DNA of 64,000 nucleotides from Winogradskyella flava (GCF_014243395.1 NZ_JACLCP010000006.1:143209-207208); one strand, 5' to 3'; positions 8,871-18,432 are shown, counted from the first letter of the stretch. Numbers and translations are program-made. Notes: generated from the letters alone by a model not told the origin.

Positions 8871-9803
8871 ATGCGACAAACGACCGATACTATTCTAATG
8901 ATTCGTCCTGTAAGTTTTAGGATGAATGAGCAAACCGCTGTGAATAATTATTTTCAGGAAGATATTGATTTGAAAAATGCTGAAATCAATTCCAAAGCAC
9001 AAGAAGAGTTTGATGCATTTGTTGATAAGCTGAGAGCCGTTGGGATTAAGGTAATTGTAGAACAAGATGATGAGCTCATGGATACACCTGATTCTATATT
9101 TCCAAATAATTGGGTGAGTTTCCATAACAATGGTGATGTGGCTAAATATCCTATGTTCGCAGAAAATAGAAGAAAGGAAAGAAGAGATGAAGTGTTTATT
9201 CGACTAGAGAAAGAAGGCTTTAAAATTGAGAACATTGTTGATTATACGTCAGCAGAACATGAAGGCGTATTTTTAGAGGGTACGGGAAGCATCATTATGG
9301 ATCGAGCTAACAGAAAAGCCTATTGTGCATTGTCTCCTCGTGCTAATGAAGATTTGTTCATAGAATTTTGTGAGGATTTTGAATATACACCTGTTATTTT
9401 CACAGCTAATCAAACCGTTGATGGTAAACGCTTACCAATATATCATACCAACGTGATGATGTGCTTGGCAGAGAATTTTACAGTGATTTGTTTGGATGCT
9501 ATCGATAATAAAAAAGAGCGTAAAAATGTAGTCAAGCATTTGAAACAAGATGGTAAGGAAATTATTTTTATTACTGAAGCACAAATGCACCAATTTGCTG
9601 GTAATATGCTACAACTACGCGGGCACAATGATCAACGTTATTTGGTAATGAGTGAGGCTGCACATAAAAGTTTAACAAAGGATCAAATTAATCGTATTGA
9701 AAAGCATTGTCCAATTTTATCCAGCTCTTTGGATACCGTTGAAACTTGTGGAGGTGGAAGTGCACGATGTATGATGGCAGAAGTGTTTTTGCCAAAAGCC
9801 TAA
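8871..9803 (+). CDS. ctlX: citrulline utilization hydrolase CtlX (arginine deiminase-related amidinohydrolase)
   Basis: 310 residues, soluble. The guanidine-modifying enzyme fold is indicated by TPDSIFPNNWVSFH (about 78-91), EGTGSIIMDR, the catalytic His in PIYHTNVMMC and the C-terminal nucleophile motif ETCGGGSARCMM with the likely catalytic Cys at 300. CtlX-type proteins of Bacteroidota are named for citrulline use; the closely related DDAH/arginine deiminase activities cannot be excluded. Its TAA shares bases with the stop of the convergent CpeT-like gene (9800-9803). Confidence 0.88.
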   Translation: MRQTTDTILMIRPVSFRMNEQTAVNNYFQEDIDLKNAEINSKAQEEFDAFVDKLRAVGIKVIVEQDDELMDTPDSIFPNNWVSFHNNGDVAKYPMFAENRRKERRDEVFIRLEKEGFKIENIVDYTSAEHEGVFLEGTGSIIMDRANRKAYCALSPRANEDLFIEFCEDFEYTPVIFTANQTVDGKRLPIYHTNVMMCLAENFTVICLDAIDNKKERKNVVKHLKQDGKEIIFITEAQMHQFAGNMLQLRGHNDQRYLVMSEAAHKSLTKDQINRIEKHCPILSSSLDTVETCGGGSARCMMAEVFLPKA

Positions 9804-10426
9804 TCCAGCTTATTAAAAATATAAGGTCCTTTTTCTGCACCCCAAACATATTCACCATTGGCGTCAAATCCTCTGTCCCAAGAAATAACTTTGTCTTCAA
9901 GAATTTCAACTTCGCTTCGAGCGTAAGAAGCTCCTCTCATGGTACTTACGCAAGTATTGTCTCCAGTTTTTCCGATATAATGCTTAGGAGCAACTCGTTT
10001 TAAAACGACTTCGCAACCTTCTTTTAAGATAATATCTTTTAGTGAAATGGAATCAAAAGCTTTTGGTGTTTTCCATTTGCCAATCCAAAGGGAATCTGCA
10101 TCTAACATATAAACAGCTGAACTGAATGTACTATCAGACGTTCGAGTCACTTCATAAATACGCTGACGATATGGCTTGTTTTGCATTTGATTTAAGGCTT
10201 GTTCTACATATAGGAACTTACCTTTATCTTCCCAAATGGGATACATGTGTAATGAAATATTATAGTATGACGAATCTACTTGAGACTGCACTTGAGAATT
10301 AAAAGAGCCTTTCATCGAGGTAAAAAGTTCTTCAAGTTCATTGTCTGAGTCAACATCTGTTTTTGTTTCATTTTTACAACTACTCATGATTAATAGTGTA
10401 ATCATAAAGGGAAATAAGCGTTTCAT
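9800..10426 (-). CDS. CpcT/CpeT-like chromophore-lyase-family lipoprotein
   Basis: 208 residues. Lipoprotein signal with C17 (LLIMSSC). The body resembles the CpeT/CpcT family: 'QSQVDSSYYNISLHMYPIW', 'FLYVEQAL...PYRQRIYEV' and a late 'EVILEDKVISWDRGFD' segment. In cyanobacteria such proteins attach bilins to phycobiliproteins. This organism shows no phycobilisome genes here, and the protein is exported, so a bilin- or tetrapyrrole-binding role would be speculative. It lies 37 bp downstream of the TPR kinase, with a 27-bp perfect hairpin in the gap. Confidence 0.8.
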   Translation of the reverse strand: MKRLFPFMITLLIMSSCKNETKTDVDSDNELEELFTSMKGSFNSQVQSQVDSSYYNISLHMYPIWEDKGKFLYVEQALNQMQNKPYRQRIYEVTRTSDSTFSSAVYMLDADSLWIGKWKTPKAFDSISLKDIILKEGCEVVLKRVAPKHYIGKTGDNTCVSTMRGASYARSEVEILEDKVISWDRGFDANGEYVWGAEKGPYIFNKLD

Positions 10427-10428
10427 AC

Positions 10429-10455
10429 ATCTATATTTAGAGTCTAAATATAGAT
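10429..10455. repeat. perfect inverted repeat, 12-bp arms, 3-nt loop, directly upstream of the CpeT-like gene
   Basis: Arms ATCTATATTTAG (10429-10440) and CTAAATATAGAT (10444-10455) flank AGT. The hairpin ends 2 bp before the CpeT-like start codon and begins 8 bp after the kinase stop. It is not followed by a T-run on the minus strand, so it is not a standard terminator. It could be an operator, an RNA structure hiding the start, or an mRNA-stability element. Confidence 0.75.
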
Positions 10456-10463
10456 AAAATATA

Positions 10464-12518
10464 TTAAGCCTTTGGAGCTGTCTTTGGCAGTTCTATGAAG
10501 AATTTACTACCTACATTTTGAGTACTTTCAACCCAAATCCTACCATTATTAAGTTCTACTAAATCCTTGGCGATTGTCAATCCAAGACCAGTACCTTTTT
10601 CGTTTTTAGTGCCAACAGTCGTGAAGTTTTTATTGGCATTAAATAACTTATCGATGTTTTCTTTAGAAATACCAACACCTGTATCTTCAACGCAAATTAA
10701 TGATTTACCATTGACATCTTGATTAGAGACCGTAATCATGTCACCAGTTCTACTAAACTTTACCGCATTGGTAATTAAGTTTTGAATTACAATTTCCACC
10801 ATACTGCGGTCAGCATAAACAAAGTCGCGTTGAGATTCATCAATGAGAACAATACGTTTATCTTCAACCTTTTGTTCTACTAAAGCTATTTTTGTATGGA
10901 ACACATCCTGAATGTTAAACAATTCTGGTTTTGGTTCTAGATTTTGCATTTGCGATTTAGACCAGTTCAATAAATTAAACAATAGCGAAGACGCATTATT
11001 TGCATTTTCGCTCAATTCTGGTATCAATTCCCTAAACTCCTCTTTGGAGATGCTATCTTCTTTTAATAAGTCCAAGAACGCTTTTATAGAAGAAATGGAG
11101 TCTTTTAAATCGTGGGACACGATTGAAAACAACTTGTCTTTTACATCATTAACTTCTTCGAGATGTTGCTTTTCTTCAAAAATGGATTCATATTTAGCTT
11201 TTTCAGTTGCTAACGCTTTGTTTTGTTTTTTGATCTCATCTCTATAAGTTTTATGCTTCGATAGATGAAATAAGAGTATCGCTAGCATAATAGCTGCGGC
11301 AGCTAGAGCACCATATAATAACCAAGGATTCTGAAGCCAAGACGATTTATTATCTGTGATTTTATTCTCTATATTATCCAAGTCCTCTTCAATAGGATTG
11401 GATTTGTCCAAATCCAAAGGTTCTACATCTGTTGGAAATATAGGATCATCCATTTTAGAGAGTTCTACTTTTAAATCGTAATATTTATTCTGCCAGAAAA
11501 AGGCATTTTCAAAATAACCTCGAGTAGAATCTAAGGCAATATGTAGTCTGTAATTTTCTAAAAGTTCTATTTTGTTATCAATCTTTTGAGCAATCTTGTA
11601 AGCTTCATTAAGTTGCAAGTTGGCTAGTTTTACTTTTTGCTTTTGCAAATTTAAGTTTCCAATTGCGTTTAAGGCACGCAATATACCTTCATCATTACCT
11701 TGCTCTCTGTTATATTTTAAGCCTTCTACTAAGTATTCTGAGGCTTTATCATATTCCTTAAAATGTAGGTATTGACTACCTAACTTTGGAAGTATTTCAC
11801 CGCGAATAGATTTATCGTTAGACGGGTTGAGCATCTCCAAAACCTTTTCGTAATATTCAATGGCTTTTCTATATTCTTTGCGTAAGGAATAAAGATCAGC
11901 AATATTTTTTGTAGAGTTTATGATACCTTGTCGATCATTAATTTGCTCTCTAACTTCTAAGGCTTTTAGATTGAATTCTATAGCCTTGTCGATTTGATTG
12001 GTTTTAAAATAAGCTTCTGCCAAATTGTTATACGCAGTACTTAGTTCTTCTTTTAAATCTTGTTTTTCAAAAATATCTATAGCAGATAATGAGTTTTTTA
12101 ATCCTACAACATAATTACCACGCTTTATTTCTATAAGCCCAATACTATTGCTCACTTTTGCGACGCCTAAAGTGTCGCTTATTTGCAGATGATACTTTCG
12201 GGATTTTTCGTAGTTATCTATAGCATTGTAGTAGTCGTTGCGATTGGTATAAACAAGTGCTCTATAGTATATACTTTCAGCGAGTCCTTTAGTGTAATTT
12301 AGTTCTTGTGAGAGTTTTGCAGTCTGATTAATGTAAAGTAAGGCTTTTTTATAATCTTCTATTTTAAACAGTTCATCAATTAACATCAACGACAAGTCCA
12401 CCTTAACAGAATCGGCTTCTTGGTAAGCCAATCTTACGGTAAGGTCATCTATTCTTTCATTTTGTGAAAAAATGAAGAACGAGAAAAGACAAGCGGTTAA
12501 TGTCAATAACTGCTTCAT
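10464..12518 (-). CDS. TPR-repeat sensor histidine kinase
   Basis: 684 residues. Cleavable signal peptide (about 1-19), then tetratricopeptide repeats in the periplasm to about residue 330 (repeat signatures such as YNNLAEAYFKTNQIDKAIEF and KAIEYYEKVLEML). One membrane helix lies near 398-420, followed by a coiled coil, a HisKA domain with phospho-acceptor in FSIVSHDLKDSI (about 467), and HATPase_c motifs NLITNAVKFS, VEDTGVGIS and GTGLGLTIAK. No receiver domain and no adjacent response regulator, so the partner is unknown. The CpeT-like gene follows on the same strand. Confidence 0.93.
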   Translation of the reverse strand: MKQLLTLTACLFSFFIFSQNERIDDLTVRLAYQEADSVKVDLSLMLIDELFKIEDYKKALLYINQTAKLSQELNYTKGLAESIYYRALVYTNRNDYYNAIDNYEKSRKYHLQISDTLGVAKVSNSIGLIEIKRGNYVVGLKNSLSAIDIFEKQDLKEELSTAYNNLAEAYFKTNQIDKAIEFNLKALEVREQINDRQGIINSTKNIADLYSLRKEYRKAIEYYEKVLEMLNPSNDKSIRGEILPKLGSQYLHFKEYDKASEYLVEGLKYNREQGNDEGILRALNAIGNLNLQKQKVKLANLQLNEAYKIAQKIDNKIELLENYRLHIALDSTRGYFENAFFWQNKYYDLKVELSKMDDPIFPTDVEPLDLDKSNPIEEDLDNIENKITDNKSSWLQNPWLLYGALAAAAIMLAILLFHLSKHKTYRDEIKKQNKALATEKAKYESIFEEKQHLEEVNDVKDKLFSIVSHDLKDSISSIKAFLDLLKEDSISKEEFRELIPELSENANNASSLLFNLLNWSKSQMQNLEPKPELFNIQDVFHTKIALVEQKVEDKRIVLIDESQRDFVYADRSMVEIVIQNLITNAVKFSRTGDMITVSNQDVNGKSLICVEDTGVGISKENIDKLFNANKNFTTVGTKNEKGTGLGLTIAKDLVELNNGRIWVESTQNVGSKFFIELPKTAPKA

Positions 12519-12847
12519 CTTCGTGTCTGAATAATACGAAGTGCAATGTTTTGGTGTATGTAACTTTTATAGAGGGATGCCAAAAGTAAGTCAACACTAA
12601 ACAATAACGACGTGGTTAATGTTCGATAATTAAGCCTCATTAATGTTTGGGACATTTGTTAATAGCCTACCAAAAATGCCATAATGTCCTCAATTACACT
12701 AATAATTGGGATTTAATACCAATAAATTAGATAAAAGGGCTTATTATATTTATCTGAAAAATGACATATCGATTAACGGCAGAAAACATGGAAAAACTAC
12801 CATATCATCGATGAAATGCACTTCTGGTTTAATACGCTTTAAATGAG
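12519..12847. other. 329-bp gene-free stretch with the TPR-kinase promoter
   Basis: Lies between the kinase start and the GH53 stop. It holds a minus-strand TAnnTTTG box (TACTTTTG, 12581-12588), 62 nt upstream of the kinase start. The 11-mer TTTAATACCAA at 12712-12722 also occurs at the palindrome before the AraC gene at 45.05 kb. A weak GATAAA...TTTATC inverted pair is present near 12730-12754. I see no ORF, tRNA or clear terminator. Confidence 0.4.
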
Positions 12848-13972
12848 TTAGTTAGTGCTAAATACATCCAGGGCGGGCAGTGCTTTTAGGTCAAAATCGA
12901 ACAAGCATTGGTTTTCCCAGGAAGTTCCTTGTGTCGATGTAGCTTCATTGCCATTAAACGCTACCCAATCTGGTGCCCAATAGCAAAAACCAATACCTCT
13001 ATCTTCAGGAATATTTTTTATGGTCTGAATAAGCCATTCAAAATACGCCTTTTGTCCTTGAGGTGTCGGCGAGAATTCTGATAAGGTTTGATCTAAACTG
13101 CCTATATAATTCGTCTGGTTGTCATTCCATTGCAAAGTGAAAGGATAGGCGACTTCTACCAAAAGAATATCCTTATTGAAGTTATTGGCAAGCTCATTTA
13201 GTTTTGAAGCGACCAAATCCAAGTTCCTAATCTGAAATTGAGGGTAATAGGATAAACCAATAATATCAAAATCAAGATTAAATGGTTGTAACTCGTTAAA
13301 GAAAAAGATGGCATTTTCGACACTAGAATGATGTAGCATTATGCGAACTTTGTTATCCGTATCGACTTCTCTTACGGCTCTTATGGCCTCTGAAACCAAA
13401 TCTACATAGTTATTCCAATTATTGTTGAATTCATTCCAGACCTTACCATAATCCCAAAGAAAACCACTATCCGTTTCATTACCAATTTGAATCATTTCTG
13501 GTAATGTATTTTGTGCTTTTAACTGTTGTACAACATCTTTGGTATAACTGTAAATGGCTGTTTTTAATTGGTCTATGGTCATATTTTGCCAAGCCACAGG
13601 AGGTGTTTGTGTTCCCGGATCTGCCCAGTAATCACTGTAATGGAAATTAAGGAGAAAGTCCATATTTCTAGACTTTAACTTTAAGGCATAGTTCTTAACG
13701 TCTTCCAATCCGTTTTCGCCATCTTGTGGTGTATGCCATAGTTTGAGACGCACAAGATTCGTGCCTTTTGACTTTACAAAATCCAAAAGCTCAACAGAAT
13801 TACCATTGGTATCTTTATAGTCAATATTATAATCTTCAAGCTCACTTTGAAATGATAAGTCCATACCTTTATAAAAGGCTGGTGAGTCGCTACTGCTGTT
13901 GGAATCATCACTTTTTGAGCAAGACGTCAATAACAAAACCAGTACGAAAATTGCAAATTTTATTAGCTTCAT
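12848..13972 (-). CDS. arabinogalactan endo-beta-1,4-galactanase lipoprotein (GH53)
   Basis: 374 residues. Lipoprotein signal ending at C18 (LLLTSC) followed by a Ser/Asp-rich linker, as in surface lipoproteins of this phylum. The GH53 (beta/alpha)8 barrel shows GMDLSF near 36, RLKLWHTP, LLNFHYSDYWADPG, the acid/base Glu166 in IQIGNETDSGFLW and the nucleophile Glu273 in LLVEVAYPFT. Expected to cleave internal beta-1,4-galactan bonds of pectin side chains. No SusC/SusD, other glycosidases or galactose genes are adjacent. A TAnnTTTG box lies upstream. Confidence 0.93.
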   Translation of the reverse strand: MKLIKFAIFVLVLLLTSCSKSDDSNSSSDSPAFYKGMDLSFQSELEDYNIDYKDTNGNSVELLDFVKSKGTNLVRLKLWHTPQDGENGLEDVKNYALKLKSRNMDFLLNFHYSDYWADPGTQTPPVAWQNMTIDQLKTAIYSYTKDVVQQLKAQNTLPEMIQIGNETDSGFLWDYGKVWNEFNNNWNNYVDLVSEAIRAVREVDTDNKVRIMLHHSSVENAIFFFNELQPFNLDFDIIGLSYYPQFQIRNLDLVASKLNELANNFNKDILLVEVAYPFTLQWNDNQTNYIGSLDQTLSEFSPTPQGQKAYFEWLIQTIKNIPEDRGIGFCYWAPDWVAFNGNEATSTQGTSWENQCLFDFDLKALPALDVFSTN

Positions 13973-14014
13973 AAAGGTTGTTGCTTTTTGGTTCTGTTAG
14001 TTTCTAACTAAAGA

Positions 14015-14022
14015 CAAATATA
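14015..14022 (-). promoter_or_regulatory. predicted -7 box (TATATTTG) for the GH53 gene
   Basis: TATATTTG on the minus strand, 42 nt upstream of the start at 13972. Good match to TAnnTTTG, no clear -33. Confidence 0.45.
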
Positions 14023-14078
14023 CCCTAAAAATAAGGAATTAAGATGTTTGAAAATCTTAATAGAATAATAAAACTCCT

Positions 14079-14086
14079 ATCTTTGC
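14079..14086 (+). promoter_or_regulatory. predicted -7 box (TATCTTTG) for argS
   Basis: TATCTTTG followed by C. Transcription from it would start near 14091-14093, which leaves a normal leader for the ATG at 14119 but almost none for the in-frame ATG at 14098; this helps decide the argS start. Confidence 0.5.
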
Positions 14087-14118
14087 AAGCGTTTTAAATG
14101 CCAAAGCATAAGCAGAAT

Positions 14119-15924
14119 ATGAAGCTTCAAGACACATTAGAATTATATGTAAAAGCGGCTGTAAAAGCCTTATTTCAGTCAGAATTGGAATCTGTTGAAT
14201 TTCAAGCGACTCGCAAAGAGTTTGCAGGAGATATTACAGTTGTCGTGTTTCCGATGTTGCGCGTGGTAAAAGGGAATCCTGCCGTGATTGGAGAGCAAAT
14301 AGGTCAATATTTAGAAGATAATGTTGATTTGGTAAAAGGTTATAATGTAGTTAAGGGTTTTTTGAATGTGGAGATAGAGGGTTCTTACTATGTCGATTTC
14401 TTCAATACTATCAAAGACCAAAACACTTATGGTTTTATCGAGGATAAGGACGATAAGGCGGTAATGGTGGAATATTCCTCGCCAAACACCAATAAGCCAT
14501 TACATTTGGGTCATGTAAGAAATGTGCTTTTAGGATATTCCGTTGCAGAAATTCTAAAAGCTTCAGGTAAAAACGTATACAAAACTCAAATCATTAATGA
14601 TAGAGGGATTCATATCTGTAAAAGTATGTTGGCTTGGCAACGTTTTGGAAATGGCGAAACGCCAAAATCTACTGAATTGAAAGGTGATAAGTTGGTTGGG
14701 AATTATTATGTTGAATTCGACAAAGCTTATAAGAAAGAGATTACCGAATTAGTGAGTCAAGGACAATCGGAAGAAGAAGCTAAAAAAAATACACCTATTC
14801 TTTTAGAAGCTCAAGAAATGTTGCGACAATGGGAGGCAGGAGACAAAGACGTTGTTGCGCTTTGGGAAAAAATGAATGGCTGGGTTTATGATGGTTTTGA
14901 GGAAACCTATAAGGCTATTGGTGTGGATTTTGATAAATACTATTACGAAAGCCAAACGTATCTTCTTGGAAAGGAATTTATTGCTGAAGGTCTAAAAACA
15001 GGTGTTTTTGAGCAAGATCCTGATGGTTCGGTCTGGTGCGATTTAACCAAAGATGGATTGGACAGAAAAATTGTACTTAGAGCAGATGGTACGGCTGTGT
15101 ATATGACACAAGATATTGGTACTGCAATACAGCGTATTAAGGATTATCCTGATGTAGGTGGTATGGTTTATACGGTTGGTAATGAGCAAGATTATCATTT
15201 TAAAGTTTTGTTTCTAATCTTACAGAAACTTGGATTTGATTGGGCAAAAAACCTGTATCATCTAAGTTATGGAATGGTAGATTTACCAAGTGGCAAAATG
15301 AAAAGTAGAGAGGGCACAGTGGTAGATGCAGACGATCTTATCCAAGAAATGGCAGATACGGCAGAAGATATTTCTAAAGAACTAGGTAAATTAGACGACT
15401 ATTCTGAGGACGAAAAGAAAGTTTTGTATAAAACTATTGGCTTAGGTGCCTTAAAATATTATATCCTTAAAGTAGATCCAAAAAAAAGAATTTTGTTCGA
15501 TCCTAAGGAGTCTATAGATTTTCAGGGTAACACAGGACCATTTATTCAATATACTTATGCTAGGATTCAATCGATTCTTCGAAAGTCTAACTTGAATGAT
15601 GATGTCTTGCTGAGTACTGCGACTGCGCTCAGCATAAACTTCGACGAAGTTTCTCTTCATGAAAAAGAAAAGCAGCTTATAAAACAATTAGAGCAATTTC
15701 CAGAAGTGATACAAAACGCAGCAGAACAACACAGTCCTGCTTTAGTGGCAAACTATACTTATGACTTGGTAAAGGATTTTAATTCATTTTATCAAAACGT
15801 ATCTATTTTGGGCGCTGATTCAGAACATGAAAAAGTTTTTAGAGTAGCATTATCTAAGTCCGTTGGACAAACCATAAAAAATGCATTTAGTGTCTTAGGT
15901 ATTGATGTACCTGAACGCATGTAA
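14119..15924 (+). CDS. argS: arginine--tRNA ligase
   Basis: Class I synthetase charging tRNA-Arg. 601 residues from ATG 14119; the earlier in-frame ATG 14098 adds MPKHKQN, which does not resemble the family's N-terminus and would sit at the predicted transcript start. Visible: the N-terminal Add-1 domain, the HIGH-type motif in NKPLHLGHVRN (about 132-142), catalytic core with GMVDLPSGKM and the KMSKS-equivalent KMKSR, and the C-terminal DALR anticodon-binding domain ending VLGIDVPERM. Single gene with its own promoter. Confidence 0.96.
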   Translation: MKLQDTLELYVKAAVKALFQSELESVEFQATRKEFAGDITVVVFPMLRVVKGNPAVIGEQIGQYLEDNVDLVKGYNVVKGFLNVEIEGSYYVDFFNTIKDQNTYGFIEDKDDKAVMVEYSSPNTNKPLHLGHVRNVLLGYSVAEILKASGKNVYKTQIINDRGIHICKSMLAWQRFGNGETPKSTELKGDKLVGNYYVEFDKAYKKEITELVSQGQSEEEAKKNTPILLEAQEMLRQWEAGDKDVVALWEKMNGWVYDGFEETYKAIGVDFDKYYYESQTYLLGKEFIAEGLKTGVFEQDPDGSVWCDLTKDGLDRKIVLRADGTAVYMTQDIGTAIQRIKDYPDVGGMVYTVGNEQDYHFKVLFLILQKLGFDWAKNLYHLSYGMVDLPSGKMKSREGTVVDADDLIQEMADTAEDISKELGKLDDYSEDEKKVLYKTIGLGALKYYILKVDPKKRILFDPKESIDFQGNTGPFIQYTYARIQSILRKSNLNDDVLLSTATALSINFDEVSLHEKEKQLIKQLEQFPEVIQNAAEQHSPALVANYTYDLVKDFNSFYQNVSILGADSEHEKVFRVALSKSVGQTIKNAFSVLGIDVPERM

Positions 15925-15980
15925 GGTTTTTTCAAGCCGAAAATAAATACTACATTGTATCCAATCAATTTTATAGAGTT

Positions 15981-17030
15981 TTGGATATCATCCGTTATAT
16001 ATTATTTGCACAGGTATTCATAGCCTTTTTTGTGGCTGGTGGTGTGTTCTTTAAAGAGCGCAACCTTCGCAATACGACTTTGTCGTTACTAATTGCTCTA
16101 GTTGGCTTTCATATTTTGTTGTTTCTGTATGGTTCAGGAGATTTAGGATTACTATATCCAAAATTTAGAGGTTGGTTTTATTATGAAGTAGCGTTTCTTT
16201 TTGGCCCATTACTTATTATACATCTACAGAGTGTCATTCGAGACAAAAACAAATTACATTTCATGGATGTGTTGCACTTACTTCCCATTGTTGTGTATTG
16301 GATTGGCTATGGTGATGTTCTATTAATGGATAGTAATATTCGAAATCAATACATTAATGATAATTTTTTGAATAGAACCATGACCTGGAATTACTTACTA
16401 GCCTTTCAGATGGTTATTTATACTTTGGGATGTGTGATACTCCTTTATATTAATCGTAATGCGTTGTCCGTTAAACGAAAGCAGTATGCCTTATTTTTGG
16501 TGTTAGCCTATACCTGCTCCACTATTTTAATTTCATACTTGACACATTATGCTGATGGCTGGAGGGATTTTGCTTCATACTATGCAATTTTAACCATGAT
16601 AATATTTGGTATCGGCTATTTGTTGTTCAAAAATCCTGATTTTTTAAAGCTAATTCGCAAGAAGTATTTTGGTTCTACATTGACCGAAAAGGATATGCTT
16701 CGTATTAAGAAAAAGATAGAACATACTTTTAAAACAGAGCAGTTATTCTTAGATAGTAATTTGAGTATTTCGGCATTGGGAAAATATATAAATGAAAAGC
16801 CACATCATGTATCCCAAACCTTTTCTATTGGCATTTCTGAAAGTTTTAATGATTATGTAAATAAGCATAGAATTGAGATTGCTAAGGAACGTTTACACGA
16901 TTCTAAATATAAGAACTATAAAATTGAAGCTATTGCATTAGATAGTGGGTTCAACAACAAAGTAACGTTTTATAAAGCCTTTACTAAGTTTGCCAACCTA
17001 ACACCCTCGGCTTATAGAAAATTGAAATAG
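15981..17030 (+). CDS. membrane-bound AraC-family transcriptional regulator
   Basis: 349 residues. About seven hydrophobic helices fill residues 1-215 and a two-HTH AraC domain fills about 245-349 (SISALGKYINEKPHHVSQTF, AIALDSGFNNKVTFYKAF, LTPSAYRK). This 7TM-AraC layout is common in Flavobacteriaceae and probably senses a membrane or external signal. The start is uncertain: the hydrophobic N-terminus begins at a TTG (15981) and no in-frame ATG precedes it before a stop. It lies 57 bp after argS. Target unknown; the next gene downstream is a candidate. Confidence 0.85.
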   Translation: MDIIRYILFAQVFIAFFVAGGVFFKERNLRNTTLSLLIALVGFHILLFLYGSGDLGLLYPKFRGWFYYEVAFLFGPLLIIHLQSVIRDKNKLHFMDVLHLLPIVVYWIGYGDVLLMDSNIRNQYINDNFLNRTMTWNYLLAFQMVIYTLGCVILLYINRNALSVKRKQYALFLVLAYTCSTILISYLTHYADGWRDFASYYAILTMIIFGIGYLLFKNPDFLKLIRKKYFGSTLTEKDMLRIKKKIEHTFKTEQLFLDSNLSISALGKYINEKPHHVSQTFSIGISESFNDYVNKHRIEIAKERLHDSKYKNYKIEAIALDSGFNNKVTFYKAFTKFANLTPSAYRKLK

Positions 17031-17133
17031 GTTAATAATTATCATTCTTTACTTATTTAACACGTTTGTTAACAGTGGCTTCCGAGTATTTTCCATATCT
17101 TAGTATTAGTGATATTTTAAAAAAAACACCGCC

Positions 17134-18432
17134 ATGAAAACATCTCATTATCTTAAAACTTATGTTAGTTTATGTGTAACATTATTATTAGCTTTTTCCT
17201 TGAGCGCTCAGACAGGTTTTACTGAGTTTAGTGGAAAAGTAGTTAATGGTAATTCTAAAAAGGGATTAGAAGCTGTAAGCCTTAATATAAACGAAACCAA
17301 CATAAGTACAATAACAAATTCTGAAGGAGAATTTGTTATTAAAGTACCGAATGAATATTTAGATTCGAAAGTTATGGTAGCATTACTTGGCTATAATACT
17401 AGAGTTTTACCACTTTCGGAAATGTCTCAAAATGATAATGTAATAAAGCTATATGAAGCCGTTACGCAGTTATCAACTGTTAGTATCTCAACATTTAAAG
17501 ATGCCAAGAACTTAGTTAGAAAAGTGTTTGAAAATAGAGAGAATAGTCTAGATGATGAGTATGTCGACATGACTGCGTTTTATAGAGAGACAATTAAGCG
17601 TCGTAATAGAAACGTTTCCTTAACAGAGGCTGTGGTTAATATATTGAAGCAACCTAATACGTCTGCACAACGTGATATCATACGACTTGGCAAAGCAAGA
17701 AAAAGTACTGATTATAAGCGGTTAGATACAGTATCCGTGAAACTTCAAGGTGGTCCATTTTCAACTATATACTTGGATATAATGAAATATCCTGATTATA
17801 TTTTTAATGATGAGACTATTGACAGTTATGAGTTTTCATTTAACGAGACCTCTACCATTAATAATCAAAATGTTTATGTAGTTGATTTTATGCCAAAGAA
17901 CAATGAGTTAAACATTAATTACATAGGGAAGCTTTATATTGATGCGCAATCCTTAGCGCTGGCAAGGGCTGATTATTCGTTAGATGTTAGTGATATGAAA
18001 AAGACGAAAAATCTATTAGTTAAAAAGAAACCAAGTAGTATTGAGGTCTATCCATTGGAAGCTAATTACAAGGTAGATTACAAAGCAAAGAACGGAAAGT
18101 GGTATTACAGTTATTCTAGTCTGGATTTAAAATTTAAAATAAACAAGAAGAGACAATTGTTTAATAAGGTTTATACGTTATCAAGTGAAATGGCTGTAAC
18201 AGATTGGGAGATTACTACGGTTGATAGAAAGGTAAAGAGTAAGGATAGATTAAAGCCATCTGTTATTATTACAGATGCTATTTCAGGGTTTTCTGATCCA
18301 AACTTTTGGGGACAATACAATTTAATAGAGCCAGACAAATCTATTGAGTCTGCCATTGAAAAAATAAAAAAGAATATAACTAGGCAAAAAGAGCGAGAGA
18401 GAAAGCAAAAATCAGCTAATGGTAAACCTTAA
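17134..18432 (+). CDS. secreted carboxypeptidase-regulatory-like domain protein
   Basis: 432 residues. Signal peptide cleaved near LSAQ (about 25), then a CarboxypepD_reg-like beta-sandwich at about 30-105 (FSGKVVNGNSKKGLEAVSLN, TNSEGEFVIKVP). The remainder (110-420) is a beta-rich domain beginning with FYRETIKRRNRN, found after this domain in many Bacteroidota proteins of unknown role. Likely periplasmic or outer-membrane associated. A strong terminator follows. Function unknown. Confidence 0.82.
   Translation: MKTSHYLKTYVSLCVTLLLAFSLSAQTGFTEFSGKVVNGNSKKGLEAVSLNINETNISTITNSEGEFVIKVPNEYLDSKVMVALLGYNTRVLPLSEMSQNDNVIKLYEAVTQLSTVSISTFKDAKNLVRKVFENRENSLDDEYVDMTAFYRETIKRRNRNVSLTEAVVNILKQPNTSAQRDIIRLGKARKSTDYKRLDTVSVKLQGGPFSTIYLDIMKYPDYIFNDETIDSYEFSFNETSTINNQNVYVVDFMPKNNELNINYIGKLYIDAQSLALARADYSLDVSDMKKTKNLLVKKKPSSIEVYPLEANYKVDYKAKNGKWYYSYSSLDLKFKINKKRQLFNKVYTLSSEMAVTDWEITTVDRKVKSKDRLKPSVIITDAISGFSDPNFWGQYNLIEPDKSIESAIEKIKKNITRQKERERKQKSANGKP

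Noticed and set aside
14098..14118. Upstream ATG for argS adding seven residues
   Set aside because: It would fall within a few bases of the predicted transcription start and the added residues do not resemble ArgS N-termini.
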